Part shown: positions 33,344 to 42,688 of the stretch, in pieces
Layout: every line of letters begins with the position of its first letter
Numbering within the stretch: the first letter of the stretch is position 1
Assembly (NCBI RefSeq): GCF_900111145.1
Contig: NZ_FOIR01000003.1
Location: forward strand, 186,001 to 250,000
Origin: Roseivirga pacifica
GTDB lineage: Bacteria > Bacteroidota > Bacteroidia > Cytophagales > Cyclobacteriaceae
Direction of reading: 5' to 3'
DNA: 64,000 nt
Program-made: the position numbers and the translations under genes
The notes under the pieces: generated by a model
The model's input: only the letters and a program-made list of their open reading frames with translations
Told to the model about the DNA's origin: nothing
The model's database searches: none

Positions 33344-34315
33344 ATGGCTAGAATACTTACAGGAATCCAAAGTTCGGGAAAGCCGCATTTAGGCAACATC
33401 CTAGGAGCGATAAAGCCTGCAATTGAACTTTCGAAAAACGAAGCCAACGATTCGTTCTTCTTTATTGCAGATTTACACTCGCTAACGACTATAAAAGACG
33501 CACAACAACGCATTGAGAACACCAATGCAGTAGCTGCTGCTTGGCTAGCCTTTGGTTTCGATACTGAAAAGAATACGTTCTACCGCCAATCGAGGGTGCC
33601 CGCCACTTGTGAGCTAACTTGGTACCTAAGCTGTTTTACGCCATACCCTATGTTGGCCAATGCGCACAGCTTTAAAGATAAGTCTGACAGACTTTCTGAT
33701 GTTAACGCAGGGCTTTTTACTTACCCAGTGTTAATGGCATGCGACATTTTACTTTACGATGCTAATGTGGTGCCTGTAGGCAAAGACCAGAAACAGCATT
33801 TGGAGATTACTCGCGACTTAGCAAGTGCTTTTAACCACCAGTACGGTGAAGTTTTTGTACTACCAGAAGCCAAGATAGATGAGCACATAATGACTATTCC
33901 GGGTACAGACGGCCAGAAAATGTCTAAATCTTACGGAAACACTATTGATATCTTCCAGCCGGATAAGCAGCTGCGCAAGAACATCATGAAAATTGTAAGT
34001 GACAGTACGCCACTTGAGGAGCCAAAAGATCCTGATACTGACAACACTTTTGCTATTTACTCTTTACTGGCAAGCGATGAGCAAACGGCAGAAATGCGTA
34101 AAAACTATGAGGCGGGCGGTTACGGTTATGGTCATGCAAAACAAGCCTTGTATGAACTTATAATTGAAAAGTTCGCTGAAGAGCGAGCACTTTATAACCA
34201 CTACATGGAAAACCCTCAACTTTTGGAAGAAAAGCTCGCTATTGGTGAAGCCAAAGCAGCCGAGGTTTCCAACCAAGTTTTAGAGCGCGTTAAGAAAGCA
34301 ATCGGTTATTGTTAA
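33344..34315 (+). CDS. trpS: Tryptophan--tRNA ligase
   Basis: A 323-aa class I aminoacyl-tRNA synthetase that charges tRNA-Trp. The HIGH-like motif is KPHLGNILGAI (about residues 13-23) and the KMSKS loop is KMSKSYGNTIDIF (about residues 190-202), with LMACDILLYDANVVPVGKDQKQHLE between them. A GTG at 33308 would add 12 residues; the ATG at 33344 gives the standard family start ARILTGIQSSG. A -7-like TTTATTTG sits at 33322-33329, inside the longer reading, and supports the shorter one. Confidence 0.97.
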   Translation: MARILTGIQSSGKPHLGNILGAIKPAIELSKNEANDSFFFIADLHSLTTIKDAQQRIENTNAVAAAWLAFGFDTEKNTFYRQSRVPATCELTWYLSCFTPYPMLANAHSFKDKSDRLSDVNAGLFTYPVLMACDILLYDANVVPVGKDQKQHLEITRDLASAFNHQYGEVFVLPEAKIDEHIMTIPGTDGQKMSKSYGNTIDIFQPDKQLRKNIMKIVSDSTPLEEPKDPDTDNTFAIYSLLASDEQTAEMRKNYEAGGYGYGHAKQALYELIIEKFAEERALYNHYMENPQLLEEKLAIGEAKAAEVSNQVLERVKKAIGYC

Positions 34316-34319
34316 TAAA

Positions 34320-34338
34320 GGTGCACCAGAGGTGCACC
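34320..34338 (+). terminator. Hairpin after trpS
   Basis: GGTGCACC-AGA-GGTGCACC forms an 8-bp stem with a 3-nt loop immediately after the trpS stop, followed only by ATTTCT. It is a weak terminator at best. Confidence 0.4.
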
Positions 34339-34378
34339 ATTTCTAAGTATTTGACGTTATATTCAACAAACATTCACT

Positions 34379-34906
34379 ATGAAAAAGGCCATTCTACTCT
34401 TCGCTTTACCATTTTTTCTGTTTGCATGTGTTGATAACTCCGACACAGAAGCGGTTTACACAGGCAATGAAATCAAGCTCGCAATGATTCCAGGAACCGT
34501 TCAGGAGAACACTACAACTGGAACTTTAACAGTAAAGGAACGCAACGATGGCTTAGCTGAGATCACAATTGAGTTGGAGAATGTTTTGAAAAACGCTTCG
34601 CATCCGGTGCATTTACATTTTGGCGACTTATCTACTGACGGAAATGTGGCCACTTACCTTAGTAATGTGGAAGAAAAAAACGGAGTTGGTGTTAGCAAAA
34701 CTATCCTGAGTGAACTAGACAATGGAAGCTCACTAACCTATAGCGACTTCTTATCTTTTGATGGCAGCATTAAAGTTCATTTTGAGGCTTCTGGACCACT
34801 AGAAGATGAAATTCTTGGTTCTACCAATATTGGTATTAATGAAGCAAAAAACGCTGCTTATCTAACTGGTGAAAAATCTATCACCAGCTGTAATTCAAAC
34901 TTCTAA
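34379..34906 (+). CDS. Lipoprotein with CHRD-like pattern
   Basis: A 175-aa lipoprotein (signal MKKAILLFALPFFLFAC). The middle reads GTLTVKERNDGLAEITIELENV then HPVHLHFGDLSTDGNVATYL, which resembles the CHRD domain pattern of strands with a paired-histidine HxHxG-like motif. CHRD domains occur in secreted proteins of uncertain role. No neighbour points to a function. It converges on the large T9SS gene. Confidence 0.75.
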   Translation: MKKAILLFALPFFLFACVDNSDTEAVYTGNEIKLAMIPGTVQENTTTGTLTVKERNDGLAEITIELENVLKNASHPVHLHFGDLSTDGNVATYLSNVEEKNGVGVSKTILSELDNGSSLTYSDFLSFDGSIKVHFEASGPLEDEILGSTNIGINEAKNAAYLTGEKSITSCNSNF

Positions 34907-34921
34907 AACTCAAAACTGAGT

Positions 34922-37900
34922 TTATTGAACAATAAGTTTTTTGGAAATTCTCCCCTGATTGGAGATGACTTGTATAATGTACAGCCCTGATTTCTTTGGT
35001 GAGCTCAAATGCATTTCAAGCGTAGAGTCCACAACCTGATCAAGCTGCTGCTCTACTCTACCACTACCATTAATCATTTGTACCGTGATAGGCTGAGCAC
35101 TTAGCGATTCGGAAAACTCCAAATAAACTGTTTCTCCATTTTGAACAGGGTTCTTTATGAGTGCAAAATCATGTTCTCCCTGCAAACCATGGAAATCAAC
35201 AGCAACTAACTTAGAGTATTCAAATTGACCATTGAAATCTGTTTGCTTTAATCTATAATAGGTGCGGCCATTCATTGGGAATGGGTCAATCGCCTGATAG
35301 TCAATAACGCCACTAGAGTTTCCTGCACCGTCTACTGTCAATACTGGATGGAAGCTACTACCGTCTGATGATCTCTCAATGGTAAAGTATTCGTTATTCG
35401 TTTCAGAAGCAGTAGACCAATCCAACTGAACCACTGAACCACTCACTTTTGCAGTAAAATCTATCAGGGTAATCGGCAATCTTGAACCAGAATTGTCCAT
35501 TGCATAAAGCGTTACAGAATTGCTCGTATTACCAATATCGTCACCATCAGTATTTCCCATTACTACATTAGAAAATGTAACAATGTTAGAAGTTGGGTTA
35601 ACTGTACCGCTACCAACAGCAGGTTTTGAACCTATGCCAAACCAATCTATGGTTGAGCCCCCTCCCTCTGGAGTGAATGTCCTTAATAAAAATGGCTGAA
35701 GACCAGCCTCAGAACCAGTAGCACCAACATTAGTATAATCTAGTGTGGCATTGAAGGTAGGGTTACTAATGGTAGAAGAAGTAAAGTTCCAATAAGCGTT
35801 TAGGTAATCTGTAGCAGCAGTACCATCATCATCACCCCCATCGCCTGAATTATCATTGCTCCTGTCTGGGTGAGCTCCTGCAACGTACTCAAACTCTATC
35901 TCAGCCGATGCAGGAATGGCATCGGAAGCCACCAAAGCAAATGTCATTGGAGCGTACGCGGTAGCATCGCCAAAAGGAATGTTAATGGTTGCGGTATTGC
36001 CACCTGTAGTATACTCTTTTCTGATTCTTCCCGCACCACTTTGCTGAATATAGCCAGTGGTACTGCCACCAATTATATTCGCATCAATCCCCAAAATTAT
36101 GTCTTGGTTCCCCATGATTAGGTCACCATCGTTCAACGTAATATCACCATTAAATGTAAACACCTCAGTAGTTGTCATGTCTACACCATCTGCCTTATCA
36201 ATAACCAAATTATGATAAACGTTATCCGTTGTAGGCATAATCCGCTGAATACTAGCAGTTCTATTGTACGTAACCGTATTGTTTGTGGCATTTGCAGTAA
36301 AGTTGGTCACAGTAAAGTTCCCTACTGTTCCCCCATAAATCAACGAACCGTTTGCTCCATTGATGAATGTGCCAGTGCCAGAGTCCGTTCTTAATGCATT
36401 TGATGCATTAAAACCACCTGTATTAGTATTGGTATAACTAGCACCATCATTCAAAATAACATTTGCGACTGCATCGAAAGCCCCACTACCTGTAATAGTA
36501 CCCGAACTACTTGTAAGTGTATAGTCGCAGCCATTGCCGTTACACCCTGTAAATGTACCTATATTGTGAAGGTTGCCGTTTATTGTTGGGTCATAGGCCG
36601 CTGTGGCGTTCCAAACACCACTTGCCCCAACAGAAATATTATTAAAGCTTGGGGTCACAACTCCATCAATAGTAAAGCTGCCATTGGTTACGGTAATGGT
36701 ACCAGTAGATGTCAGTGCAGTTCCTCCCAACTCTACAGCTCCCCCTGACGTCAATTCCATATCGGAAAATGATGTTGTTCCGCTGTTCAAGGTGGCCTCA
36801 CCTGAGCCTGACACATCAAAGTCACCAGTAATAGTAAGTTCCGAAGTGGCCTGATTCATTAATAAGGTTGCACCAGTACCTAGTGTCAGATCACCTGATA
36901 AGGTCACTTCTCCTTCCGCAAAAACCATTGCGGTATTAGTAGCCGAAAAATTGGTAGCAGTTAAGGTTGATGGAGACAAGTCATCCGTGTGATTTTTGTT
37001 AAACAACCCGCCTGTAAACACAACATCACCTGCAACAGCAATACCACCATCGTTAATATCGAACTCTCCATCAGTCATATTCAGATTTCCACCAACATTG
37101 ATTTGAGCGCTAGCGTCAGTTAACAAAATTTCACCAGCTTGCAGCGTAGCATTGCCTGTAACATCTAAGGTGTTACTCGATACAATTCTGAATAGGCCTT
37201 CTACAACAGTAAAGTCTCCCTCAACAGTTACATCATTCCCATTGATTTGACATATAACGGAAGAGTTGTCCATTTCAACTTCCAAATTATAGAACGGCCC
37301 CAATGTTATCAACTCTGTTGTTCCGCCCGCAAAACGAACAATATTTCCAACCGTGTTTAAAGTCAAAGTCCCTGTAGCACTTAGGTTATAGTTCCCATTA
37401 TCTCTTAACTCTAAAACACCTGTGGCTCCATTAATGAATGTCCCGGTACCAGTTAAATTGTCTGTTAAAACAATAGTCCCATTATTGGTATAATTACCTG
37501 ATGCAGGTACTCTTATGTCAGAAATGTTAAATGCACCAGAGCCACTAAGCGTATTAGAGGCTCCGTTTAAATCGTATAAGCATGAAACTCCATCAGAACA
37601 ACCATTCCACGTACCGTTATTAACCAAGTCTCCGTTAAAATCAAAAGACTCTGTAACTGTTGAGTTATCAAATGTACCCGTTCCACTTACCGTGATATTA
37701 TTGAACGTCTTATTTCCATCTATACTAGAAAAAGACAAAGTACCGTCTACAGTGGTATTTCCATTAGCATTTAAGCGAATTCCACCAATGGTCGCTACCC
37801 CTGAAGTAACATTAAATTCATTGGCTACATCAACCCTTTGATTATTACCTGTACCTGTAATTTGACCACCATCTCGCATTTCTAGGTTATTCGTGATGTT

Positions 37901-38914
37901 GAAAGTTTCATCAACCGAAAACGTGAGGGTTCCCCCATCGATTACTACATCTAAAAATGTCTTATTACCAGTGGCGCCAACCATGTCAAGAGTACCGTTT
38001 ATTGTAGTAGTACCATTGGCGTTGATCTGATTGTTTCCGATGGTTACAGTACCAGAAGTAATATTAAATTCATTTGCTATGTCAACTCTATGATTGGAAG
38101 CAGAGCCAGTTATTGCAGCTCCATCACGCATTTCAAGGTCATTCGTAATATTGAATAACTCGGATACTGTGAAGTTCACGGTCCCCCCATCAATCACCAC
38201 GTTGTTAAAAGATTTATTCCCTAAACTATTATTAAATTCTAGTGTCCCGTTTATGTTCGTAGTTCCATTGGCATTAATCTGATTACCTCCTATTGTAACT
38301 GTACCTGATGTTATGTTAAAGTCCCCTGCTATGTCTACTCTATGGCCATTTGCTGCACCAGTAATAGCCGCACCATCACGCATCTCCATAGTACCTGTTA
38401 CACTGAAAACCTCGTTATTGGAGTAGTTGATAGTTCCACCATCTACCAAAACAGCAAAGGAAGACTTTACCCCAATATTTGAATCAAAAGTGAGCGTACC
38501 ATTTAAGGTAGTTTGATTAATCACCTGTAATGTAAAGCCACCTAGTGTAGCCGTTCCGCTAGGAACATTAAAATCATTAAAAACAATTACACGTTGCCCA
38601 TTAGCCGAACCTGTGATACTAGAGCTACCACTCATGGTAAGGTCACCAGAAACATTAACATTTAGATTTGAAAGAAAATTAAGGTTGCCTGTCCCTTGAA
38701 TGGCTAGGCTGGAAATAGACTTATTGGCGCCAGTAACAGATACAACATCGCCATCAGCAATGATGACCTCATCACTGCTACCAGGGATTCCCACAGGAGA
38801 CCAAGTAGTATTGGTATCCCAATCTCCTCCCCCTACTCCATTACTAGTGTATGTAGTTTGAGCGTTTAGGTGAAGACATAATAAAATAAAGCAGGCGGCT
38901 AAGGGTAACCTCAC
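34922..38914 (-). CDS. Large T9SS-exported beta-repeat protein with four tandem 84-aa repeats
   Basis: A 1330-aa surface protein. The signal peptide is at 1-19. Four tandem 84-residue repeats cover about residues 71-406, with the cores LEMRDGAAITG and FNITSGTVTIGGNQINANGTT. Longer modules of the NGDLVNNGTWNG...SGSGAF...GTGTFINGATG type follow (from about 420 and again from about 770), then an Ig/FN3-like domain (VVQLDWSTASETNNEYFTIE) and a T9SS type A sorting domain ending KSGLYIIQVISNQGRISKKL. The whole is probably a long beta-helix adhesin or matrix protein. The start is GTG at 38912-38914, forced by an in-frame TAA directly before it. The paralogue lies upstream. Confidence 0.9.
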   Translation of the reverse strand: MRLPLAACFILLCLHLNAQTTYTSNGVGGGDWDTNTTWSPVGIPGSSDEVIIADGDVVSVTGANKSISSLAIQGTGNLNFLSNLNVNVSGDLTMSGSSSITGSANGQRVIVFNDFNVPSGTATLGGFTLQVINQTTLNGTLTFDSNIGVKSSFAVLVDGGTINYSNNEVFSVTGTMEMRDGAAITGAANGHRVDIAGDFNITSGTVTIGGNQINANGTTNINGTLEFNNSLGNKSFNNVVIDGGTVNFTVSELFNITNDLEMRDGAAITGSASNHRVDIANEFNITSGTVTIGNNQINANGTTTINGTLDMVGATGNKTFLDVVIDGGTLTFSVDETFNITNNLEMRDGGQITGTGNNQRVDVANEFNVTSGVATIGGIRLNANGNTTVDGTLSFSSIDGNKTFNNITVSGTGTFDNSTVTESFDFNGDLVNNGTWNGCSDGVSCLYDLNGASNTLSGSGAFNISDIRVPASGNYTNNGTIVLTDNLTGTGTFINGATGVLELRDNGNYNLSATGTLTLNTVGNIVRFAGGTTELITLGPFYNLEVEMDNSSVICQINGNDVTVEGDFTVVEGLFRIVSSNTLDVTGNATLQAGEILLTDASAQINVGGNLNMTDGEFDINDGGIAVAGDVVFTGGLFNKNHTDDLSPSTLTATNFSATNTAMVFAEGEVTLSGDLTLGTGATLLMNQATSELTITGDFDVSGSGEATLNSGTTSFSDMELTSGGAVELGGTALTSTGTITVTNGSFTIDGVVTPSFNNISVGASGVWNATAAYDPTINGNLHNIGTFTGCNGNGCDYTLTSSSGTITGSGAFDAVANVILNDGASYTNTNTGGFNASNALRTDSGTGTFINGANGSLIYGGTVGNFTVTNFTANATNNTVTYNRTASIQRIMPTTDNVYHNLVIDKADGVDMTTTEVFTFNGDITLNDGDLIMGNQDIILGIDANIIGGSTTGYIQQSGAGRIRKEYTTGGNTATINIPFGDATAYAPMTFALVASDAIPASAEIEFEYVAGAHPDRSNDNSGDGGDDDGTAATDYLNAYWNFTSSTISNPTFNATLDYTNVGATGSEAGLQPFLLRTFTPEGGGSTIDWFGIGSKPAVGSGTVNPTSNIVTFSNVVMGNTDGDDIGNTSNSVTLYAMDNSGSRLPITLIDFTAKVSGSVVQLDWSTASETNNEYFTIERSSDGSSFHPVLTVDGAGNSSGVIDYQAIDPFPMNGRTYYRLKQTDFNGQFEYSKLVAVDFHGLQGEHDFALIKNPVQNGETVYLEFSESLSAQPITVQMINGSGRVEQQLDQVVDSTLEMHLSSPKKSGLYIIQVISNQGRISKKLIVQ
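37697..38704 (-). repeat. Four tandem 252-bp repeats within the T9SS protein gene
   Basis: Copies of 84 codons at about 38453-38704, 38201-38452, 37949-38200 and 37697-37948. Copies 2 and 3 are the most alike (both have EMRDGAAITG, HRVDIA and FNITSGTVTIG); copies 1 and 4 are more divergent. All keep the same length, as expected for turns of a beta-helix. Confidence 0.85.
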
Positions 38915-39366
38915 TTAATTATTTTGTTTTGGTACAGAAACAAATTGCGAATATACAGGAATTATACACGTTTTAAGGGGCTTACCCTATCAACTAAAAT
39001 ACATTCCTGTAATCGCTATTAAAATTTATTCGAAAATCAGTTTAATACATGCAAAAACATAACGCCCAATGTGTCACACGCAAAATCACACAACTGAACT
39101 GCTTTGCCTGATAGCCTTATAAGTTGAGAGGTTCAAAATTACAAAATACCTTGACTTTGACAATTCTCTGTAGAAATTCTATTTGAACGGTAGTCAGGCA
39201 CTTATGTGTAAATTTCATACCTAGCCAAATCAATTAATACTGAAAAAAGCGCAGTTCTAGCCCATATCAATACGTTTTAACAAAAACTGCTAAAAAAACA
39301 TGGGCATCTACCCTTGTTCCAAGGCTAGTCTATAAGTGAAAAAATACCTATAAATAGGTACAATTA
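38915..39366. other. Intergenic region between the two large T9SS genes
   Basis: 452 bp, AT-rich, no gene seen. It contains a -7-like element for the downstream gene on the minus strand (TATATTCG, plus-strand coordinates 38948-38955, about 27 bp before the predicted transcript reaches the GTG start). Near 39346-39359 is a small palindrome ACCTAT-AA-ATAGGT just after the end of the 1004-aa gene; it lacks a proper terminator stem. Confidence 0.5.
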
Positions 39367-42300
39367 TTAATGTAAAATTAATTTTGAAGAGGCTCTTTTT
39401 TGTCCACTTACGATGGAAACTATGTAGATGCCAGCGTGTAAACTTGCTGGTAATTCAACCTCCAGCTGGCTTTCGCTCCATTCGTTTAATAGCGCTTGCT
39501 GATACACACAGCTCCCATTTCGGGAATATATATACAAATGGGCCCCATTATGTATCTGCTGCCCCAAACTACCATTAATTTTTAGTCGGCCACCAGCGCT
39601 TATTGGGTTAGGACTTAAGCTAAATTCAAATGCCAGCTCCTTATGGCTGAAATCCACACGCTTAATTGCTGAATAAGCAAACTGACCATTGAAATCCGTT
39701 TGCTTGAGCCTGTAGTAAGATGTGCCGTTTAAAGGCTGCACATCATTAGCCTCATAATTCACCAAACCACTCGTATTGCCTTTACCATCAACAGACAAAA
39801 TTGAGTGAAAATCCACTCCGTTTTGAGAGCGCTCTACTAGAAAATAATCATTATTCTCTTCACTTGCTGTTTGCCATTCAAGCTTCACAAGATTACCATC
39901 TTTAGCCACATTAAAATAAACCAAGTCTACAGGCAACCTATCCTCATCATTATCCATTGCATAAACATCGCCCCAATTATCTGCTTCTGTAACAGTTACT
40001 TGGTTGTTCGTTGGGTTAACAGTACCTGTCTCATGCCAATCAAAGAAAGACTCTCCAACAGGCTGTCGGTATAACGCCCCAATCATATTGGCTTCAGTTC
40101 CAGTAACATCATCATCTATGTATTGTGCTGTAAAGGTGTAGCTAGGGTCACTCATATCACTAGCATTTACAGACCAATACCTAGAGATATAAGCAGTAGC
40201 CGTTTTCCCGTCATCGTCTCCACCTGACCCTGTGTTATCAGTATTTCTATTTGGGTGATTAGCATCTGTTACATCGAATTCCACATATGGATTGCTACCC
40301 AATGTGGCCGAGTTGACAGTGAAAGATATAATTGGCGAAAAATCGTTATTATCTCCAATAGGGAAAGCATTAGAACCGCCAACTGCAGAATACTCTTTAC
40401 GCAAAACGCCACTGCCATTCAAGCTGATAAAACTATCTGCACTACCACCGGACACCGTTGCATTATCAGCAAGTGTGAGCCTATTATTTGCCAAAAACAA
40501 ATCACCCATAGTAAGCGTAAGCTGGTTATCGATTGTAATATTTCCTGCCAGCGTAACATCGTTCCCGGCTGCGGTTGTATTTATGTGTACGTTATAATAG
40601 TTATTGTCAGAATCACTAGTTGCTCTTAACTGTTGGTCACCATCTCTATTAAACACAACCGTATTACCCGTAGCAGACGCATAGAAATTAGTGATAGTAA
40701 AGTTTGATCCCGAGCTATTATTCCCTGAATAGGTAAGCGTAGCATTTGCACCATTATTAAAGGTTCCTGAACCATTTAGAGTAGTTGTAACCGTTAATAC
40801 ACCTTCATTTGTTATGTTGGCAGGTGAGTTAATTAACAAGTTTCGAATGGTCAATGAGTTTGAGCCGCTAATTGTACCCGAAGTACTGCTTAGGTTATAA
40901 ACTGCAGAACCGTATGTTGGCGAACCATTGAAAGTACCATTATTAGTGATATCTCCAGACACGGTAAAGCCTTCATCTTGCGTTACGCTCCAGGTACCAG
41001 AGACATTTACTTGAATATTATTATAGGACTTGGTGCCATTTGTAGCATTAAACAGCATTGTACCATCTAATTCGGCAGTACCTGTGGAATTTACATTTGC
41101 TCCTCCCACCGTAAATGTGATTCCAGCAGCCACATAAATATTCGGAACCGTAAGCGTTCCCGCATCCAATTGAAGCGTACCACCGTTATGGTTAAAAGTA
41201 CCAGCAACATCTATTGTAGAGCCACTGCCAGCCATAGAAAAGGCTCCCCCGCTTACAGTAACATTTCCATTAAAATTAACATCACCATTGTTGTGGTCAT
41301 ATTCCCCACCAGACATTAAAACATCTCCTGCTAAGTTGGTTTCACCAGATGCATTATCAGGAGTAAACTCTCCTCCCTCTATAATTAAGTCTCCACCGAT
41401 ATCAGCGGTAACGGCTCCAATTTGAAAAATACCACTCTGAATTGTGAGATCATTATCAATTGAAATATCTCCACCAAATGTCAGCGAACCGCTCGATTTA
41501 TTCAGAACAAGATTATAATAAGACCCACTAAAAGCGGAAACATTGCTGTAGCCAGTATAAGTAACTGTGTTACCTACAGCCGATGCATCAAAAGTAGAAA
41601 TAGAAAAAGGCCCTCCATTCTGAAGCTCCAATTGCCCACCATTGCCATTGGTAAAAGAGCCTGTTCCAGAAAAGGAGTTTCGAAACTGTAAGTTTCCTTG
41701 GTTAGTATAGTTTGCAGGACTATTAAAGGTAGCACTAAACAGACTGATTAAACCACTACCGCCTATAGTTCCCGAACTTGAGGCAAAGGCAAATGTAGTT
41801 CCGTATGAGGTTGCTGTAAAAGTACCGTTGTTAGTTAAATCACCATTAAACGTGTAAGCATCAGCCCCCGTGCAGGTCATGCTTCCACCCGAATTGATAA
41901 TTATGTCGCCAAAGTTTCGTGGTTTACCGCTATAACCCGATAAAGAAAGTGAACCGTTAATCGTGGTTGTTCCTACAACTGTAAAACCAATAGCTCCAAC
42001 CGAAAGCGTAATCCCTGTCGGGATTGTAGCATTTCCTGCGACCTGAATTACATGCGAATTATTATAACCGTTAATATTCGAGTTAGATGTAACAGATAAA
42101 TTACCTGCAATTGAAAGCGTAACAGTATTACTGAATGAAATTGTACCGTTGTTCAGTGTAAGATTGTTGCCAGAGCTTGCAACAGATATGGAAACATTAT
42201 GCCCTGACTGAACGATCACATTATCGTTTGAGTCTGGTATACCATCGGCATCGGAACCACTAATTAATGTCCAGGTAGTAGCCAAGTGCCACCCAGCGGA

Positions 42301-42381
42301 CGCATTGGACTGAAAAGTCCCTTGGCCGAAAAGCATGGTTAAGGGCAACAAGCAAAAGATGCTCGTAATTAGTAGTCTCAT
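39367..42381 (-). CDS. Large T9SS-exported beta-repeat protein
   Basis: A 1004-aa paralogue of the preceding gene's product. The signal peptide is at 1-20 (LITSIFCLLPLTMLFGQ). Two long modules share the plan NGDLTNNGTFTA...SGTIGGSG...NSPANYTNQGNLQ...GTGSFTNGNGG, at about residues 165-250 and 475-560. Between them are short repeats such as GGDLIIEGGEFTPDNASGE and GDVLMSGGEYDHNNGD. The C-terminus has the same Ig/FN3-like domain (VKLEWQTASEENNDYFLVER) and a T9SS sorting domain ending LHAGIYIVSIVSGQKRASSKL. It is likely another surface beta-helix protein. It has its own promoter at 42460-42467. Confidence 0.9.
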   Translation of the reverse strand: MRLLITSIFCLLPLTMLFGQGTFQSNASAGWHLATTWTLISGSDADGIPDSNDNVIVQSGHNVSISVASSGNNLTLNNGTISFSNTVTLSIAGNLSVTSNSNINGYNNSHVIQVAGNATIPTGITLSVGAIGFTVVGTTTINGSLSLSGYSGKPRNFGDIIINSGGSMTCTGADAYTFNGDLTNNGTFTATSYGTTFAFASSSGTIGGSGLISLFSATFNSPANYTNQGNLQFRNSFSGTGSFTNGNGGQLELQNGGPFSISTFDASAVGNTVTYTGYSNVSAFSGSYYNLVLNKSSGSLTFGGDISIDNDLTIQSGIFQIGAVTADIGGDLIIEGGEFTPDNASGETNLAGDVLMSGGEYDHNNGDVNFNGNVTVSGGAFSMAGSGSTIDVAGTFNHNGGTLQLDAGTLTVPNIYVAAGITFTVGGANVNSTGTAELDGTMLFNATNGTKSYNNIQVNVSGTWSVTQDEGFTVSGDITNNGTFNGSPTYGSAVYNLSSTSGTISGSNSLTIRNLLINSPANITNEGVLTVTTTLNGSGTFNNGANATLTYSGNNSSGSNFTITNFYASATGNTVVFNRDGDQQLRATSDSDNNYYNVHINTTAAGNDVTLAGNITIDNQLTLTMGDLFLANNRLTLADNATVSGGSADSFISLNGSGVLRKEYSAVGGSNAFPIGDNNDFSPIISFTVNSATLGSNPYVEFDVTDANHPNRNTDNTGSGGDDDGKTATAYISRYWSVNASDMSDPSYTFTAQYIDDDVTGTEANMIGALYRQPVGESFFDWHETGTVNPTNNQVTVTEADNWGDVYAMDNDEDRLPVDLVYFNVAKDGNLVKLEWQTASEENNDYFLVERSQNGVDFHSILSVDGKGNTSGLVNYEANDVQPLNGTSYYRLKQTDFNGQFAYSAIKRVDFSHKELAFEFSLSPNPISAGGRLKINGSLGQQIHNGAHLYIYSRNGSCVYQQALLNEWSESQLEVELPASLHAGIYIVSIVSGQKRASSKLILH

Positions 42382-42459
42382 TTAGGTGAACACATTTAAG
42401 AAATCCTTACACTTACGCCAGAACGCACCTGTTCAGATTCCCGGAGTTGGTTATGCGCG

Positions 42460-42467
42460 CAAATATA
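42460..42467 (-). promoter_or_regulatory. -7 element of the 1004-aa T9SS gene
   Basis: TATATTTG on the minus strand matches TAnnTTTG exactly, predicting a leader of about 70 nt. No clear -33 box is visible at the expected distance. Confidence 0.45.
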
Positions 42468-42654
42468 CCTAAACAACATTATTATCTATTCATATATCGA
42501 CTTTTCGTATGTGAAAAATTGACATAACTTAAACAAACCAAGTATTTCACTAAATAATCCAATTTTACTTTAAGGATTTTATCAAGAATTAGTTTATTTC
42601 ACCATTTTCTAAGAACCATCTATAAAAACCGGTGTTATTCATGCAGCATTATTA

Positions 42655-42662
42655 TAGCTTTG
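42655..42662 (+). promoter_or_regulatory. -7 element of the M3 peptidase gene
   Basis: TAGCTTTG matches TAnnTTTG exactly, 26 bp before the ATG at 42689. The -33 position reads GTGT, so the match is to one box only. Confidence 0.45.
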
Positions 42663-42688
42663 CAAGCATTATTAATTGAAGCACTTTT

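Larger units (their letters stand above)
42382..42688. other. Divergent promoter region
   Basis: 307 bp between the leftward T9SS gene and the rightward M3 peptidase gene. It holds one -7 element for each: TATATTTG read on the minus strand (42460-42467) and TAGCTTTG on the plus strand (42655-42662). The rest is AT-rich with no gene seen. Confidence 0.6.

Noticed and set aside
39346-39359. Palindrome ACCTAT-AA-ATAGGT as a terminator
   Set aside because: A 2-nt spacer cannot form a normal hairpin loop and no T-run follows on the relevant strand.
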